Below are positions 38,885 through 47,946 of a stretch of DNA of 64,000 nt, in pieces. Source of the DNA: Micromonospora sp. PLK6-60. Lineage in GTDB: Bacteria > Actinomycetota > Actinomycetes > Mycobacteriales > Micromonosporaceae. The notes under the pieces were generated by a model. The model ran no database searches. It was given only the letters and a program-made list of their open reading frames with translations, and was not told where the DNA came from. Each line of letters starts with the position of its first letter. Within the stretch, counting starts at the first letter, position 1. The stretch spans positions 62,001-126,000 of the forward strand of contig NZ_JAIOAA010000010.1 of the NCBI RefSeq assembly GCF_019890675.1, written 5' to 3'. The position numbers were made by a program, and so were the translations under genes.

Positions 38885-39705
38885 TCGACGAGCGGTCGGC
38901 CGCGCGGTTGTGCGCGGTGGACGGCGTGCTGGCGGTCGCGCTGGGTGGCAGTCGGGCCCGCGGCACACACCGGCCCGACTCCGACTGGGACCTCGGGCTC
39001 TACTACCGGGGCGAGCTGGACGTGGCCGGGCTGCGGGCGCTGGCCGCCGACGTCGCCGACGAGCCGGCGGAGCCGACCGCCCCCGGCGGCTGGGGGCCGT
39101 GGGTGGACGGCGGTGGCTGGCTGCGGGTCGGCGGGGCCGACGTCGACTGGATCTACCGGGACCTCGACCGGGTGCACCGGGTCTGGGCGGACTGCCGCGC
39201 CGGCCGGTACGAGGTGGGTGTGCAGGCCGGCCACCCGCTCGGCTTCTACTCCCACACGTACGCCGGGGAGGTGGCGCTGTCCCGGGTGCTGGCCGACCCG
39301 ACCGGCGAGCTGACCGCGCTGCGGGCGCAGACGCTGGCGTACCCGGCGGCGCTGGGCGACGCGCTGGTGGATGGCGGGTGGGAGGCCGGATTCCTGGTCG
39401 ACAACGCGGCGAAGGCGGCCTCCACCGGCGACGCGGCGTACGTCGCCGGTTGCCTGTTCCGGGCGGTCGGGGTGCTGGTCCAGGCGCTGCACGGCCGGGC
39501 CGGGCGGTGGCTGGTCAACGAGAAGGGCATGGTCGCCGCGGCGGGGCGGCTGCCCGGTGCGCCGCCCGATTTCGCGTCCCGCGCGCAGGCGTTGCTCGGT
39601 GCCGTCGGGCGTACCCCCGACGAGTTGGCGCGGACCCTGGCCGACGCGCGGCGGCTGGTCGCCGACGTGGTCGGCGACCGTCGGGGGCGCGGCGGGCCGG
39701 CATAG
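38881..39705 (+). CDS. Nucleotidyltransferase-fold protein
   Basis: The product has 274 residues. The N-terminus carries the Pol-beta-type nucleotidyltransferase signature: ALGGSRARGTHRPDSDWDLG, with G23-S24 and metal ligands D35 and D37. Such enzymes transfer nucleotides to small molecules (for example aminoglycosides), tRNA or proteins. The C-terminal half is helical with no recognised motif. The GTG start overlaps the ABC-F stop (GTGA), so the two are cotranslated. The substrate is unknown. Confidence 0.8.
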   Translation: MIDERSAARLCAVDGVLAVALGGSRARGTHRPDSDWDLGLYYRGELDVAGLRALAADVADEPAEPTAPGGWGPWVDGGGWLRVGGADVDWIYRDLDRVHRVWADCRAGRYEVGVQAGHPLGFYSHTYAGEVALSRVLADPTGELTALRAQTLAYPAALGDALVDGGWEAGFLVDNAAKAASTGDAAYVAGCLFRAVGVLVQALHGRAGRWLVNEKGMVAAAGRLPGAPPDFASRAQALLGAVGRTPDELARTLADARRLVADVVGDRRGRGGPA

Positions 39706-39715
39706 GGTGGATCTC

Positions 39716-40669
39716 GTGACAGAGATGACCTACCGCCGGTTGGGCGACTCCGGGCTCGTGGTGTCCGTGGTCGGCGTCGGCTGCAACAACTTCGGCCGCA
39801 AGCTCGACCTCGACGGCACCCGGGCGGTGGTCGACGCCGCGCTGGACGCCGGGATCAACTTCTTCGACACCGCCGACATCTACGGCGAGCCGGAGGGCGG
39901 CTCGGAGGAACTGCTCGGGCAGGCGCTCAAGGGGCACCGGGACGACGTGGTGATCGCCACCAAGTTCGGCATGGACATGAACGGGCGCAACGGCCCCGAC
40001 CACGGTGCCCGGGGCTCCCGGCGGTACATCGCCCGCGCGGTCGAGGCGTCGCTGCGCCGGCTCGGCACCGACCACATCGACCTCTACCAGATGCACGAAC
40101 CCGACCCGGGCACCCCGATCGACGAGACCCTCGCCGCGCTGGACGACCTGGTCCGCGCCGGCAAGGTCCGCTACCTGGGCAACTCCAACTTCGCCGGCTG
40201 GCAGATCGCCGACGCCGACTGGACGGCGTCGACGCGGGGCCGGACCCGGTTCGTCAGCGCGCAGAACCAGTACTCCCTGCTGGAGCGGGACGTCGAGGAC
40301 GAGGTCGTCCCCGCCTGCGAGCGGTTCGGGCTGGGCCTGCTGCCGTTCTTCCCGCTGGCGGACGGTCTGCTCACCGGCAAGTACAAGCGGGGCGAGGCGC
40401 CGCCGGCCGGCAGCCGGCTCTCCGGCGGCGGCCGGTACGCCCGGCGGCTCGCCGCCGCGAAGTGGGACGTCATCGAGGCGATCGAGGCGTACGCGGCCGA
40501 GCGGGGGATCGGCCTGCTGGACGTGGCGATCGGCGGGCTGGCCGCCCGGCCCGCGGTGACCTCGGTCATCGCCGGTGCCACCACGCCCGACCAGGTCCGC
40601 GCCAACGCCGCCGCCGGCACGTGGCAGCCCACCGACGAGGACCTGGCCGCGCTCGACGTCATCCTCTGA
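39716..40669 (+). CDS. Aldo/keto reductase
   Basis: This is an NADPH-dependent oxidoreductase of the aldo/keto reductase superfamily. The product has 317 residues. The catalytic tetrad is visible as D51, Y56 (DTADIYG), K83 (ATKFG) and H127 (YQMHEPD), and the cofactor-site VIAGATTPDQVRANAAA near the C-terminus is typical. The GTG at 39716 follows AGGGTGG; an ATG three codons later is an alternative. It resembles the general stress/YhdN-like group; the physiological substrate is unknown. Confidence 0.9.
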   Translation: MTEMTYRRLGDSGLVVSVVGVGCNNFGRKLDLDGTRAVVDAALDAGINFFDTADIYGEPEGGSEELLGQALKGHRDDVVIATKFGMDMNGRNGPDHGARGSRRYIARAVEASLRRLGTDHIDLYQMHEPDPGTPIDETLAALDDLVRAGKVRYLGNSNFAGWQIADADWTASTRGRTRFVSAQNQYSLLERDVEDEVVPACERFGLGLLPFFPLADGLLTGKYKRGEAPPAGSRLSGGGRYARRLAAAKWDVIEAIEAYAAERGIGLLDVAIGGLAARPAVTSVIAGATTPDQVRANAAAGTWQPTDEDLAALDVIL

Positions 40670-40762
40670 CCCGCCCCGCCCCGCCCTGCCCCGCGCGGCG
40701 CGGCGCCGGTGGTGGTGGTGCCCGAGGTGAGTGCCGTCCCGGGGGCGGTGGGGTCGGTTCGT

Positions 40763-40880
40763 GCCCTACCAACTTGATGACGTAAACGAATCACCGCCCG
40801 CTGTCCGCCTCGTGGCGAACAGGCAAAACTCGGCCGTGCTGGAGCCGGACGATTCGTTTGTGACATCAAGTTGGTAGGGC
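40763..40880. repeat. 118-bp element with long terminal inverted repeats
   Basis: GCCCTACCAACTTGATG (40763-40779) exactly matches the reverse complement of 40864-40880. AAACGAATC (40784-40792) and GATTCGTTT (40851-40859) extend the pairing to about 30 bp with one mismatch and two G-U pairs. The ends are AT-richer than the neighbourhood. It lies between convergent genes. It could be a MITE-like non-autonomous element or a structured bidirectional terminator. Confidence 0.65.
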
Positions 40881-40897
40881 CCGGGACAGCGGCGGTC

Positions 40898-40944
40898 CCG
40901 GCGTGGGCCCGGACTGTCGGGTGCCGGCGTGGGCCCGGACTGTC
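40898..40944. repeat. Two tandem copies of a 21-bp sequence
   Basis: CCGGCGTGGGCCCGGACTGT plus C occurs at 40898-40918 and again at 40924-40944 (26-bp period). The second copy runs into the stop codon of the gene on the minus strand. Confidence 0.75.
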
Positions 40945-41638
40945 AGGTGGTGGGGTCGCCGGGGCCGGGGCCGGGGTTGTCCGGTTGGCGGGTGCGGCGG
41001 GCGGCGAGCACGCCCAGCAGCGCCAGCACGGCGAGGACGGGTACCGCGACGGCGATCGGCCACCACGGCCGGCCGGCGTCACCAGCAGCCGCCCGGTTCT
41101 CCGCCCCGGCGCCGGTCGCGGGCCCGCCGGTCGCCCCGCTCGCCCGGCCGGTCGCCGGGTCGCTCGCGCCGCCGGTCGCCCCGCCGGCCGCCGGCTTCCC
41201 GGCCGGTCCGCTCGGCGACGGGCTGCCCGCCGGCCGCTGCCCGTCGACCTGCTGACCGGCGGGTACCGGCACGGCCGCCGGACGGGCATCGACCTGGGCG
41301 GTCGCCCGGGCCGCGGTGGGGGCGGGCGCGGTGACGGTGACCTTCCACCGGCCCGGCGAGAGCAGCGGGCCGCTGGAGTAGAAGCCCTCACCCTCGACGC
41401 TCGGCACCAGTTGCACCGGGCCGACCTTCCGGCCGTCCGCGCCGGCCGCGGTCAGCACCAGCCGGACCGGCTCGGTCAGCGGGTGCCCGTCGGCGTGGCT
41501 GGCCTGCACGGTGACCCCGGTGGCGCCGTCCCCGGCCACCACCAGCTTCAGCTTGCCGCCGTGCGCGGCGGCCGGGGCGACGGTCAGCACCGCCAGCCAC
41601 AGGCCGGCCAGCACGGCGAGCACTCTGCGGGTACGCAT
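40943..41638 (-). CDS. Secreted, membrane-anchored protein of unknown function
   Basis: The product has 231 residues. A signal peptide (MRTRRVLAVLAGLWLAVLTV, cleavage near APAAAHG) is followed by a beta-rich domain of about 80 residues resembling FixH/YtkA-type or copper-resistance (CopC-like) beta sandwiches. Then come an Ala/Gly/Pro-rich linker and a C-terminal membrane segment (WWPIAVAVPVLAVLALLGVL) with a basic stop-transfer. The domain likeness is weak. GGGAGGAG precedes the ATG. It lies directly downstream of the giant gene on the same strand but behind its terminator. Confidence 0.75.
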   Translation of the reverse strand: MRTRRVLAVLAGLWLAVLTVAPAAAHGGKLKLVVAGDGATGVTVQASHADGHPLTEPVRLVLTAAGADGRKVGPVQLVPSVEGEGFYSSGPLLSPGRWKVTVTAPAPTAARATAQVDARPAAVPVPAGQQVDGQRPAGSPSPSGPAGKPAAGGATGGASDPATGRASGATGGPATGAGAENRAAAGDAGRPWWPIAVAVPVLAVLALLGVLAARRTRQPDNPGPGPGDPTT

Positions 41639-41662
41639 CGTGTCACTCCTCCCGATACGGGT

Positions 41663-41705
41663 GGGCTCCCCGCCCGCCGCCGGGTCGGCGGCGGGCGGGG
41701 AGCCC
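41663..41705 (-). terminator. Terminator of the giant ThuA-domain gene
   Basis: A perfect 19-bp stem (41663-41681 with 41687-41705) with a 5-nt loop lies 8 bp after the stop codon of the minus-strand gene. There is no U-run. Confidence 0.85.
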
Positions 41706-41712
41706 GGGTGGG

Positions 41713-44700
41713 TCAGAGCTTGCGGCCGGGGGCGATCCGGGTGGGATCGCCGTCGAGCCGGCCGGTGCCCTGGACCGGCTTGCCCTTGTTCGCCTTTACT
41801 CCGGTCTGGCCGACGGTGCCGCCCAGCCGGACGATCATCGCGTCGGCGTCCCGGACCAGGACGTCCCGGATCTCAGCCTCGGTCACCAGCTTGGTGTCCG
41901 CGGCCAGCGTCCGGAACTCGCCGAGCAGCTTGATCGCCCGGGTGTCGTTGCCCGCCGCCTCGGCCTTGCGTACCGCGTCCAGCTTGGTGCTGAGCTGCTG
42001 GTGGGCCTTGGTGGTGAGCCGCCCGGTCGCCTTGAACCGGTCCAGCAGGTTCTGCATGTCCCGGAACGAGGTGGTGACGAAGAACCGGACGTTCGAGGTG
42101 GTGCTGTTGCCCGCCTTGTCGGTCGCGGTCACCGTCAGCTCGTGCAGGCCGAGCGGCAGCTCGTACATGGCCTGCAGGGTGCCGCTGGCGTACGCCTTGC
42201 CGTCCAGCTTGCCGACCGTGCTCCGCAGCCCGGAGGTCGGGTCGACCGCCTGCCAGGAGATCCGGACGTCCTGGCTGTCCCCGTAGAGCTGACCGTCGGC
42301 GATCCCGGACACCAGCAGCGTCGGCGCGGTGCCGTCGATCTGGAGCACCGCCGACTTCAGCGTCTCGGCGTTGCCGGCGTTGTCGGTGGCCCGGTAGAGC
42401 AGCTCGTGCCGCCCGTCGCCGGTCACCTGCACCGGCTCGGTGTACGGGGTCCACGCGCCGCCGTCGAGGGAGAACTCCAGCGACTTCACCCCGGAACCGG
42501 CGTCGGTGGCGGTGAGGACCACCGGCACCGTGCCGGCGTGCCAGCCCTCGTCACTCGGCGGCGCGAACGCCGCCGAGCTGACCGGCGCCGTGGCGTCGAT
42601 CTTGATGGCGACCTTCTTGGTCTCCTCCACGTTGCCGGCCTCGTCGACCGAGCGGAACCGCACCTCGTGCTCACCGTCGCCGCTGACGGCCACCGGGGCG
42701 GTGTACGCCGTCCAGGTGGTGGCCCCGTCGAGCTGGTACTCGGTGCGCGCCACCCCGCTGCCGTTCGCCCCGTCGGTGGCGGCCAGCGTGACGGTGACCG
42801 GCCCGGTGTGCCAGCCGGCGGTCGGGGTGCCGGAGACCGTGGCGGTGGTCACCGGCGCGGTGCCGTCGACCTGCCCGGCGGTCAGCCGGAAGTAGTCGAA
42901 GAACACCGGCTTGGAGACCGCCGCGTTGGCCCCGAGGGTGAACAGGCCGACCTTCGGGGTCGCCCCGACGGCGGCGTTGGTCAACGCCTGCAGCGTTTGC
43001 CAGTTCTCGCCGTCCGGCGAGTACGAGGCGGTGAAGGTGTTGCCGGTGCGGGCCAGCCGCAGGTGCCAGACCGCCGAGGTCAGGTCGCTCACCTGGGGCT
43101 GCGGGTCCTGCACCGCTCCGCCGATCTCGCTGCGGAACTCGATCCGCCGGCTGACCGGCTGGCCGGCCTGGTTGTCCACGATGAAGTCGAACTTCAGGTA
43201 GTTGTCGTCGTCGGCGTGGACGATCAGACCCGCCTGCTGGTACTGCTCGGCCAGCTGGCTGCCGTCGACCCTCGTCTCGATGGTCCAGTCCCCGGACGGG
43301 GCGGTCTGCAGGATGAAGTTGGTCGGCCCGGTGTTGTCCGTGCCGTAGATGTCACCCTTCGGCACGTCGATCCGCAGCGCACCGTCGGTCACCCGGTACG
43401 TCAGCGGGTCCTCCCGCAGGATGGCGTTCCACCGGCACTTGTCCAGCGTGGTGCCGGTGAACTCGTCCGACGGGGCGACCGGTTCGGCCGGACCGTCCGG
43501 CGCGAACTGGAACCAGTCGAACACCGCGTCCACCACCGGTGCCTCGGTGCCGCCGTTGAGCGCGAAGACACCGATCCGCGGGTTGGTGATGCCGGCCAGG
43601 GCGGCGGCCCGGCCGACCGGGGTGAAGGTGCTGCCGTCGCCGGAGACGGCGGCGGTCAGGTTGGTGCCGTCGCTGATCAGCCGCACGTAGACGGTGTCAC
43701 CGGCCGGCGCCGCGGTGGCGTCCGCCGACTCGTTGCGCGGCGTGCCGGCGGTCTCCCGGATGAACTCCACCCGGCGGCTGCCGTTGTAGAGCAGATCCAC
43801 CTTGGCGTAGTTGTCGTCGTCGCCGTAGAGGAGCAGGCCCGCCTGCTGGTAGTTGGCGGTCACCGGCAGGGTGACCTTCGTGGTGGCCTGCCAGGCGCCG
43901 CTGGGTGCGGGCTGGAGCACCAGGTTGGTCGCGTCGTTGCGGGTGCCGTAGAGGTCACCCACCGCGGTGGGCAGCCGCAGCGAGCCGCCGGAGACCGAGT
44001 AGAGCTGGTTCTCCCGGACGACCGTCCAGCGGTCCTTGTCCAAGGTGCTGCCGAGGAAGTCGTCCGAGCGGGCCCCGAAGCAGGAGGTGTTCGGGGCGTC
44101 CACCTTCACGGTGACCGTCGCGTACGCCTTCGCGCCGCGCTTGTCGGTCACGGTCAGGCTGGCCACGAACGTGCCCGGCGAGGTGTACGTGTGCCGCGCC
44201 TGCAACGTCGTCGCGGTGCCACCGTCGCCGAAGTCCCAGGCGTACGTCAGCGGGGTGTCGCCCTCGGCGTCGGTGGCCGTGCCGTCGAACTCCACCGTGA
44301 CCGGCGCGGTGCCGGCGGTCGGCGTCGCGGTGGCGGTGACCACCGGCGGCGCGTTGTCGGTGACGCCTCGGCCGAGGAAGTCCATCCAGTTGACGTTGAA
44401 CAGCGAGCCGGTGCCGCCGGCCGGGTCCTTCGCCACGAAGTACAGGCTGCCGGTGGCCCGGTCGGTCGCGGTGACCGGCACGGTGACGTCGGTGTACGTC
44501 TGCCAGGCGCCGGTGCCCGGCACGGTGGCGGTGGCGACCACCGGTCCGTCGACGGCGCCCGCGCGCACGTCGATCCGGCCGCCGGTGGTGGCCGAGGCGA
44601 CCCGGAACCGGATCTGGTCGACGCCGGTCAGGTCGGCCGGCTGCACCGACCACCAGTCGCCGTCCTCGATGAAGCCGATGTTCTGGCCGCCGCCGGCGGT

Positions 44701-47559
44701 GTCGCTGGTGGTCTCCTTCTGCACGCCCGGGTCACCGCCGCCGGTGCTGCCCGGGGCCCGGCCGGTGGCGGTGTAGTACTCGGCCTGCTTCCGCTTGGGC
44801 TGCAACTGCTCGATCGCCCGGCCGGTGAGCGGGCCGGCGCCGCCGGCGCCCCCGTTGTCGGTGTAGGTCGCCTCGAAGACGGTGAAGACGTTCGCCTCGG
44901 CGCCGTGTCCGGAGGCGAGCGACGTCTGCACCACGCCGGTGCAGCCGGTGTGCTGCTCCAGCGGGTGGGCATGCTCGTCGTGGCCGAGCAGCACCTGGAG
45001 CTTGACCCGGTCGCAGTCGATGGTGCCGTCCTCCGGGTCGGTCACCTTGATCGTGTAGCGGACCTGGTCACCCCAGTCGAAGAAGCCGCCGTCCGGGGGG
45101 AACTCGATGGTCACGGTCGGCGCGGTGTTGCCGACGGTGACCGGCACGTTCGCCACCGCGGTACGGCCGTTGGGGTTGATGACCGTGAGCTGCGCGGTGT
45201 AGTTGCCGGCCGTGGCGTACGTGTGGGTCGGGTTGGCCTCGGTCGAGGTCTGCCCGTCGCCGAACTTCCAGGCGTACGTCAGCGTCCCGCCGTCCGGGTC
45301 CCGCGAGCCGGCGCTGGAGAACCGCACGGTCAGCGGCGCCGGGCCGGAGGTCGGGTCGGCGGTGGCCACCGCGATGGGGGCGCGGTCACCGGCGGTGTAG
45401 TCGATCCGGTAGACCCCGGAGTTGTCGTTGTTGCCGCCGAAGCCGCTGCCCCACTCGATCAGGTAGAGCGCGCCGTCCGGACCGAACTCGAAGTCCATCG
45501 GCCGGACCATGCTCATGCCGGTCAGCAGCTGGTTGATGTCGATCAGCTCGGTGCCGGAGCGGCCGACCTGCATGGTGTACATCTTGGACTGGTTCCACTC
45601 GCCGAACAGCGCCTTGCCGTCGTAGTAGGCCGGCCACTTGCGCTTCGACGTGCTGTCGGCGTCGTACCGGTAGACCGGGCCGCCCATCGGGGCGCCGCCG
45701 CCGCCGATCTCGGGGAAGCGCGGGTTGCCGCCGTAGTTGTAGTCGACGGTGGCCGGGACGACCGGCGGCAGGGTGGTCAGTCCGGTGTTGTTCGGCGACT
45801 CGTTCACCGGGGCCGCGCAGTTGAACTTCGCACCGCTCGGACCGGACGGGAACTGGTAGTCGTTGTAGGCGACGTTCTGCCCCACGCAGTACGGCCAGCC
45901 GAAGTTGCCGGGCGCCTTGACGATGTTCCACTCCACCGTGTTGCCCGGGCCGCGCTCGGCGTTGGCGCTGCCGGCGTCGGGGCCGTAGTCGGCGACGTAC
46001 AGGGTGTCGGTGGCCGGGTCGATGCCGATCCGGAACGGGTTGCGGAAGCCCATCGCGTAGATCTCGGGGCGGGTCTTCGCGGTGCCCGGGGCGAAGAGGT
46101 TACCGGCCGGCACGGTGTAGCTGCCGTCGTCCTCCGGGTGGATCCGGATCACCTTGCCGCGCAGGTCGTTGGTGTTGCCCGAGGTGCGCTGCGCGTCATA
46201 GTCCTGCCGGCCGGGCCGCTCGTCGATCGGGGTGTACCCGCTGGACTCGAACGGGTTGGTGTTGTCCCCGGTGGCCAGGTAGAGGTTGCCGGCGCTGTCG
46301 AAGGTCATCGTGCCGCCGGCGTGGCAGCAGGTGTTGCGCTGGGTGTCGACCCGCAGCACGTCCTTGCGGCTGGCCGGGTCGAGGGCGTCACCGTTGACGG
46401 TGAACCGGGAGATCAGGTTGCGGGACACCCCGTCGTTCGGCGCCCAGTAAAGGTAGATCCACTTGTTGGTGGCGAAATCGGGGTCGAGGCGCAGGCCGAG
46501 CAGGCCGTCCTCGTTGCCGGTGAACACGTTCAACGTCAGCGCGGTGACCGTGCTGACGCTGTCCGGCTTGATGATCTGCACCCGGCCGTCGCGCTCGGCG
46601 TAGAAGACCCGGCCGTCCGCGGCGATGTCCAGCTCCATCGGGTTGCTGGTGTTGCTGTCCAGGGTGACCTTCTCGAAGCTGCTGGTCTTCGAGGCCGCGC
46701 AGTCGCCGCGCTCCACCCCGGCCGCGGTCCGGATGCCGCCGAGCAGGTGGGTGAGGAACTCGGGCTCGGCGTACGACTCCCGGGTGTGCCCGCCGCCGGT
46801 GTACCAGGCCCGCCCGCCGTCGAAGTCCTGGCACCAGGCGATCGGGTGGTCATGGCCCATCGCGCCGGCGCCCGGGGTGTAGCTCGTCTCGTCCAGGCTG
46901 GACAGCACGTGCACCTTGGCGCGCGGGTTGGTCCGGAAGTTGTACCACTCGTCGAACCGGGACCAGCGCTCCGGCAGGTGCGCGGTGGACGGGTGGGCCG
47001 GGTCCTCGACCTTGACGGTGGCCTGCTGGTTGGCCGGGTGGTTGGCGAACCAGGCGCCGACCAGGTCGCCGTACCAGGGCCAGCTGTACTCGGTGTCGGA
47101 GGCGGCGTGGATGCCGACGTAGCCGCCGCCCGCCTTGATGTACCGCTCGAAGGCGGCCTGCTGGTCGGCGTCGAGCACGTCGCCGGTGGTGGAGAGCCAG
47201 ATCACCGCGCGGTACTTGGCGAGGTTGGCGTCGGTGAAGGCCGCGCCGTCCTCGGTGGTGTCGACGGTGAAGCCGTTGTCGGCGCCGAGCTTCTGGATGG
47301 CGGCGATGCCGGTGGGGATCGAGTCGTGCCGGAAACCGGCGGTCTTCGAGAAGATCAGCACGGAGAACGCCTCGGCGGCCTGGGCCGCGGGTGCCGCTGC
47401 GGCGGCCTGGGCCGCGGGTGCCGGCGCGGCGGCCGGGGCAGCGCTCGCGGAGGCCGGCGCGGGGGCGCCGAGCAGCACGGTCGACGCCACGCTGAGGGAG
47501 AGCAGGGCTACGGGGATTCTTGGTCGACGATGCCGGGGGTGACGGCGGAACAAGGACAC
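41713..47559 (-). CDS. Giant secreted multidomain protein: ThuA + sugar dehydrogenase-type propeller + PKD/CBM/Ig-like domains
   Basis: The product has 1,948 residues and is exported. Order: signal peptide about 1-40; Ala/Pro linker; ThuA-like domain about 65-280 (VLIFSKTAGFRHDSIPTGI, GGGYVGIHAASD); PQQ-type glucose/sorbosone dehydrogenase propeller about 300-720 (GNEDGLLGLRLDPDF); PKD about 730-810; Ig-like stretch to about 900; CBM6-like about 920-1065; PKD about 1070-1155; two concanavalin-like (DUF1349-type) domains about 1165-1355 and 1365-1562, each with DDDNY; three Ig-like domains 1565-1830; and a FIMAH-like helical domain 1831-1912. The GTG at 47559 follows GAAGGAGA; the open frame upstream is non-coding. 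A role in polysaccharide or sugar-derivative degradation is inferred from the domains. Confidence 0.88.
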   Translation of the reverse strand: MSLFRRHPRHRRPRIPVALLSLSVASTVLLGAPAPASASAAPAAAPAPAAQAAAAAPAAQAAEAFSVLIFSKTAGFRHDSIPTGIAAIQKLGADNGFTVDTTEDGAAFTDANLAKYRAVIWLSTTGDVLDADQQAAFERYIKAGGGYVGIHAASDTEYSWPWYGDLVGAWFANHPANQQATVKVEDPAHPSTAHLPERWSRFDEWYNFRTNPRAKVHVLSSLDETSYTPGAGAMGHDHPIAWCQDFDGGRAWYTGGGHTRESYAEPEFLTHLLGGIRTAAGVERGDCAASKTSSFEKVTLDSNTSNPMELDIAADGRVFYAERDGRVQIIKPDSVSTVTALTLNVFTGNEDGLLGLRLDPDFATNKWIYLYWAPNDGVSRNLISRFTVNGDALDPASRKDVLRVDTQRNTCCHAGGTMTFDSAGNLYLATGDNTNPFESSGYTPIDERPGRQDYDAQRTSGNTNDLRGKVIRIHPEDDGSYTVPAGNLFAPGTAKTRPEIYAMGFRNPFRIGIDPATDTLYVADYGPDAGSANAERGPGNTVEWNIVKAPGNFGWPYCVGQNVAYNDYQFPSGPSGAKFNCAAPVNESPNNTGLTTLPPVVPATVDYNYGGNPRFPEIGGGGAPMGGPVYRYDADSTSKRKWPAYYDGKALFGEWNQSKMYTMQVGRSGTELIDINQLLTGMSMVRPMDFEFGPDGALYLIEWGSGFGGNNDNSGVYRIDYTAGDRAPIAVATADPTSGPAPLTVRFSSAGSRDPDGGTLTYAWKFGDGQTSTEANPTHTYATAGNYTAQLTVINPNGRTAVANVPVTVGNTAPTVTIEFPPDGGFFDWGDQVRYTIKVTDPEDGTIDCDRVKLQVLLGHDEHAHPLEQHTGCTGVVQTSLASGHGAEANVFTVFEATYTDNGGAGGAGPLTGRAIEQLQPKRKQAEYYTATGRAPGSTGGGDPGVQKETTSDTAGGGQNIGFIEDGDWWSVQPADLTGVDQIRFRVASATTGGRIDVRAGAVDGPVVATATVPGTGAWQTYTDVTVPVTATDRATGSLYFVAKDPAGGTGSLFNVNWMDFLGRGVTDNAPPVVTATATPTAGTAPVTVEFDGTATDAEGDTPLTYAWDFGDGGTATTLQARHTYTSPGTFVASLTVTDKRGAKAYATVTVKVDAPNTSCFGARSDDFLGSTLDKDRWTVVRENQLYSVSGGSLRLPTAVGDLYGTRNDATNLVLQPAPSGAWQATTKVTLPVTANYQQAGLLLYGDDDNYAKVDLLYNGSRRVEFIRETAGTPRNESADATAAPAGDTVYVRLISDGTNLTAAVSGDGSTFTPVGRAAALAGITNPRIGVFALNGGTEAPVVDAVFDWFQFAPDGPAEPVAPSDEFTGTTLDKCRWNAILREDPLTYRVTDGALRIDVPKGDIYGTDNTGPTNFILQTAPSGDWTIETRVDGSQLAEQYQQAGLIVHADDDNYLKFDFIVDNQAGQPVSRRIEFRSEIGGAVQDPQPQVSDLTSAVWHLRLARTGNTFTASYSPDGENWQTLQALTNAAVGATPKVGLFTLGANAAVSKPVFFDYFRLTAGQVDGTAPVTTATVSGTPTAGWHTGPVTVTLAATDGANGSGVARTEYQLDGATTWTAYTAPVAVSGDGEHEVRFRSVDEAGNVEETKKVAIKIDATAPVSSAAFAPPSDEGWHAGTVPVVLTATDAGSGVKSLEFSLDGGAWTPYTEPVQVTGDGRHELLYRATDNAGNAETLKSAVLQIDGTAPTLLVSGIADGQLYGDSQDVRISWQAVDPTSGLRSTVGKLDGKAYASGTLQAMYELPLGLHELTVTATDKAGNSTTSNVRFFVTTSFRDMQNLLDRFKATGRLTTKAHQQLSTKLDAVRKAEAAGNDTRAIKLLGEFRTLAADTKLVTEAEIRDVLVRDADAMIVRLGGTVGQTGVKANKGKPVQGTGRLDGDPTRIAPGRKL

Positions 47560-47652
47560 GAGGTCTCCTTCGTCCGGTGTGGACGTCCTGCGGGAGCGGC
47601 TCGCCGAAGACCGCCCGATCCGACTGCGGGGCGCCCCGCCAGCAGGGCGTCC

Positions 47653-47780
47653 CCGGTCCGCGAATTTTTGTCGAATCGCTGAACAAATTAGTTCCGGTCC
47701 ATGTGTGCCGGGCAAGGGAAATGCTTGTAACGGTTCGGTAACGGCACGTCGCATTCCCTCCTAGAGGCATCCAAAGGGGA
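47653..47780 (-). promoter_or_regulatory. AT-rich control region upstream of the giant gene
   Basis: This stretch is clearly lower in G+C than its neighbours. It contains an imperfect palindrome AATTTTTGTCGAATCGCTGA continuing ACAAATT (47662-47688) and a direct repeat GTAACGG near 47728-47742. It is probably the promoter and operator of the minus-strand gene; no -35/-10 pair could be fixed. Confidence 0.35.
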
Positions 47781-47807
47781 TAGCGGGCCGCCTCCGCCCA
47801 CCCGGGC

Positions 47808-47836
47808 TTGGCGGATCCGCCGATCCGTCGTACGGT
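47808..47836 (+). promoter_or_regulatory. Promoter of the thiamine operon
   Basis: TTGGCG (47808-47813), a 17-bp spacer and TACGGT (47831-47836) lie just upstream of the riboswitch. Confidence 0.5.
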
Positions 47837-47849
47837 GACAACCACGTAA

Positions 47850-47937
47850 CCCACGGGAGCCCGGTGCACCGGGCTGAGAGGGGGGCTGTGCGCCCCCGAC
47901 CGTCGAACCTGATCCGGGTAATGCCGGCGCAGGGAGG
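47850..47937 (+). promoter_or_regulatory. TPP riboswitch (THI element)
   Basis: The conserved landmarks are all present: GGGCTGAGAGG in the first half, and GAACCTGATCCGGGTAATGC followed by CGGCGCAGGGAGG in the second. The ribosome binding site of thiE (GGGAGGAG, 47932-47939) overlaps the 3' end of the aptamer and no terminator follows, so TPP most likely blocks translation initiation. Confidence 0.95.
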
Positions 47938-47946
47938 AGAGTTGCC

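Noticed and set aside
42001..47682. 1,893-codon frame on the plus strand opposite the giant ThuA-domain gene
   Set aside because: Its product is repetitive Gly/Val/Arg/Asp sequence without domains, whereas the minus strand shows clear domain families, a signal peptide and a ribosome binding site.
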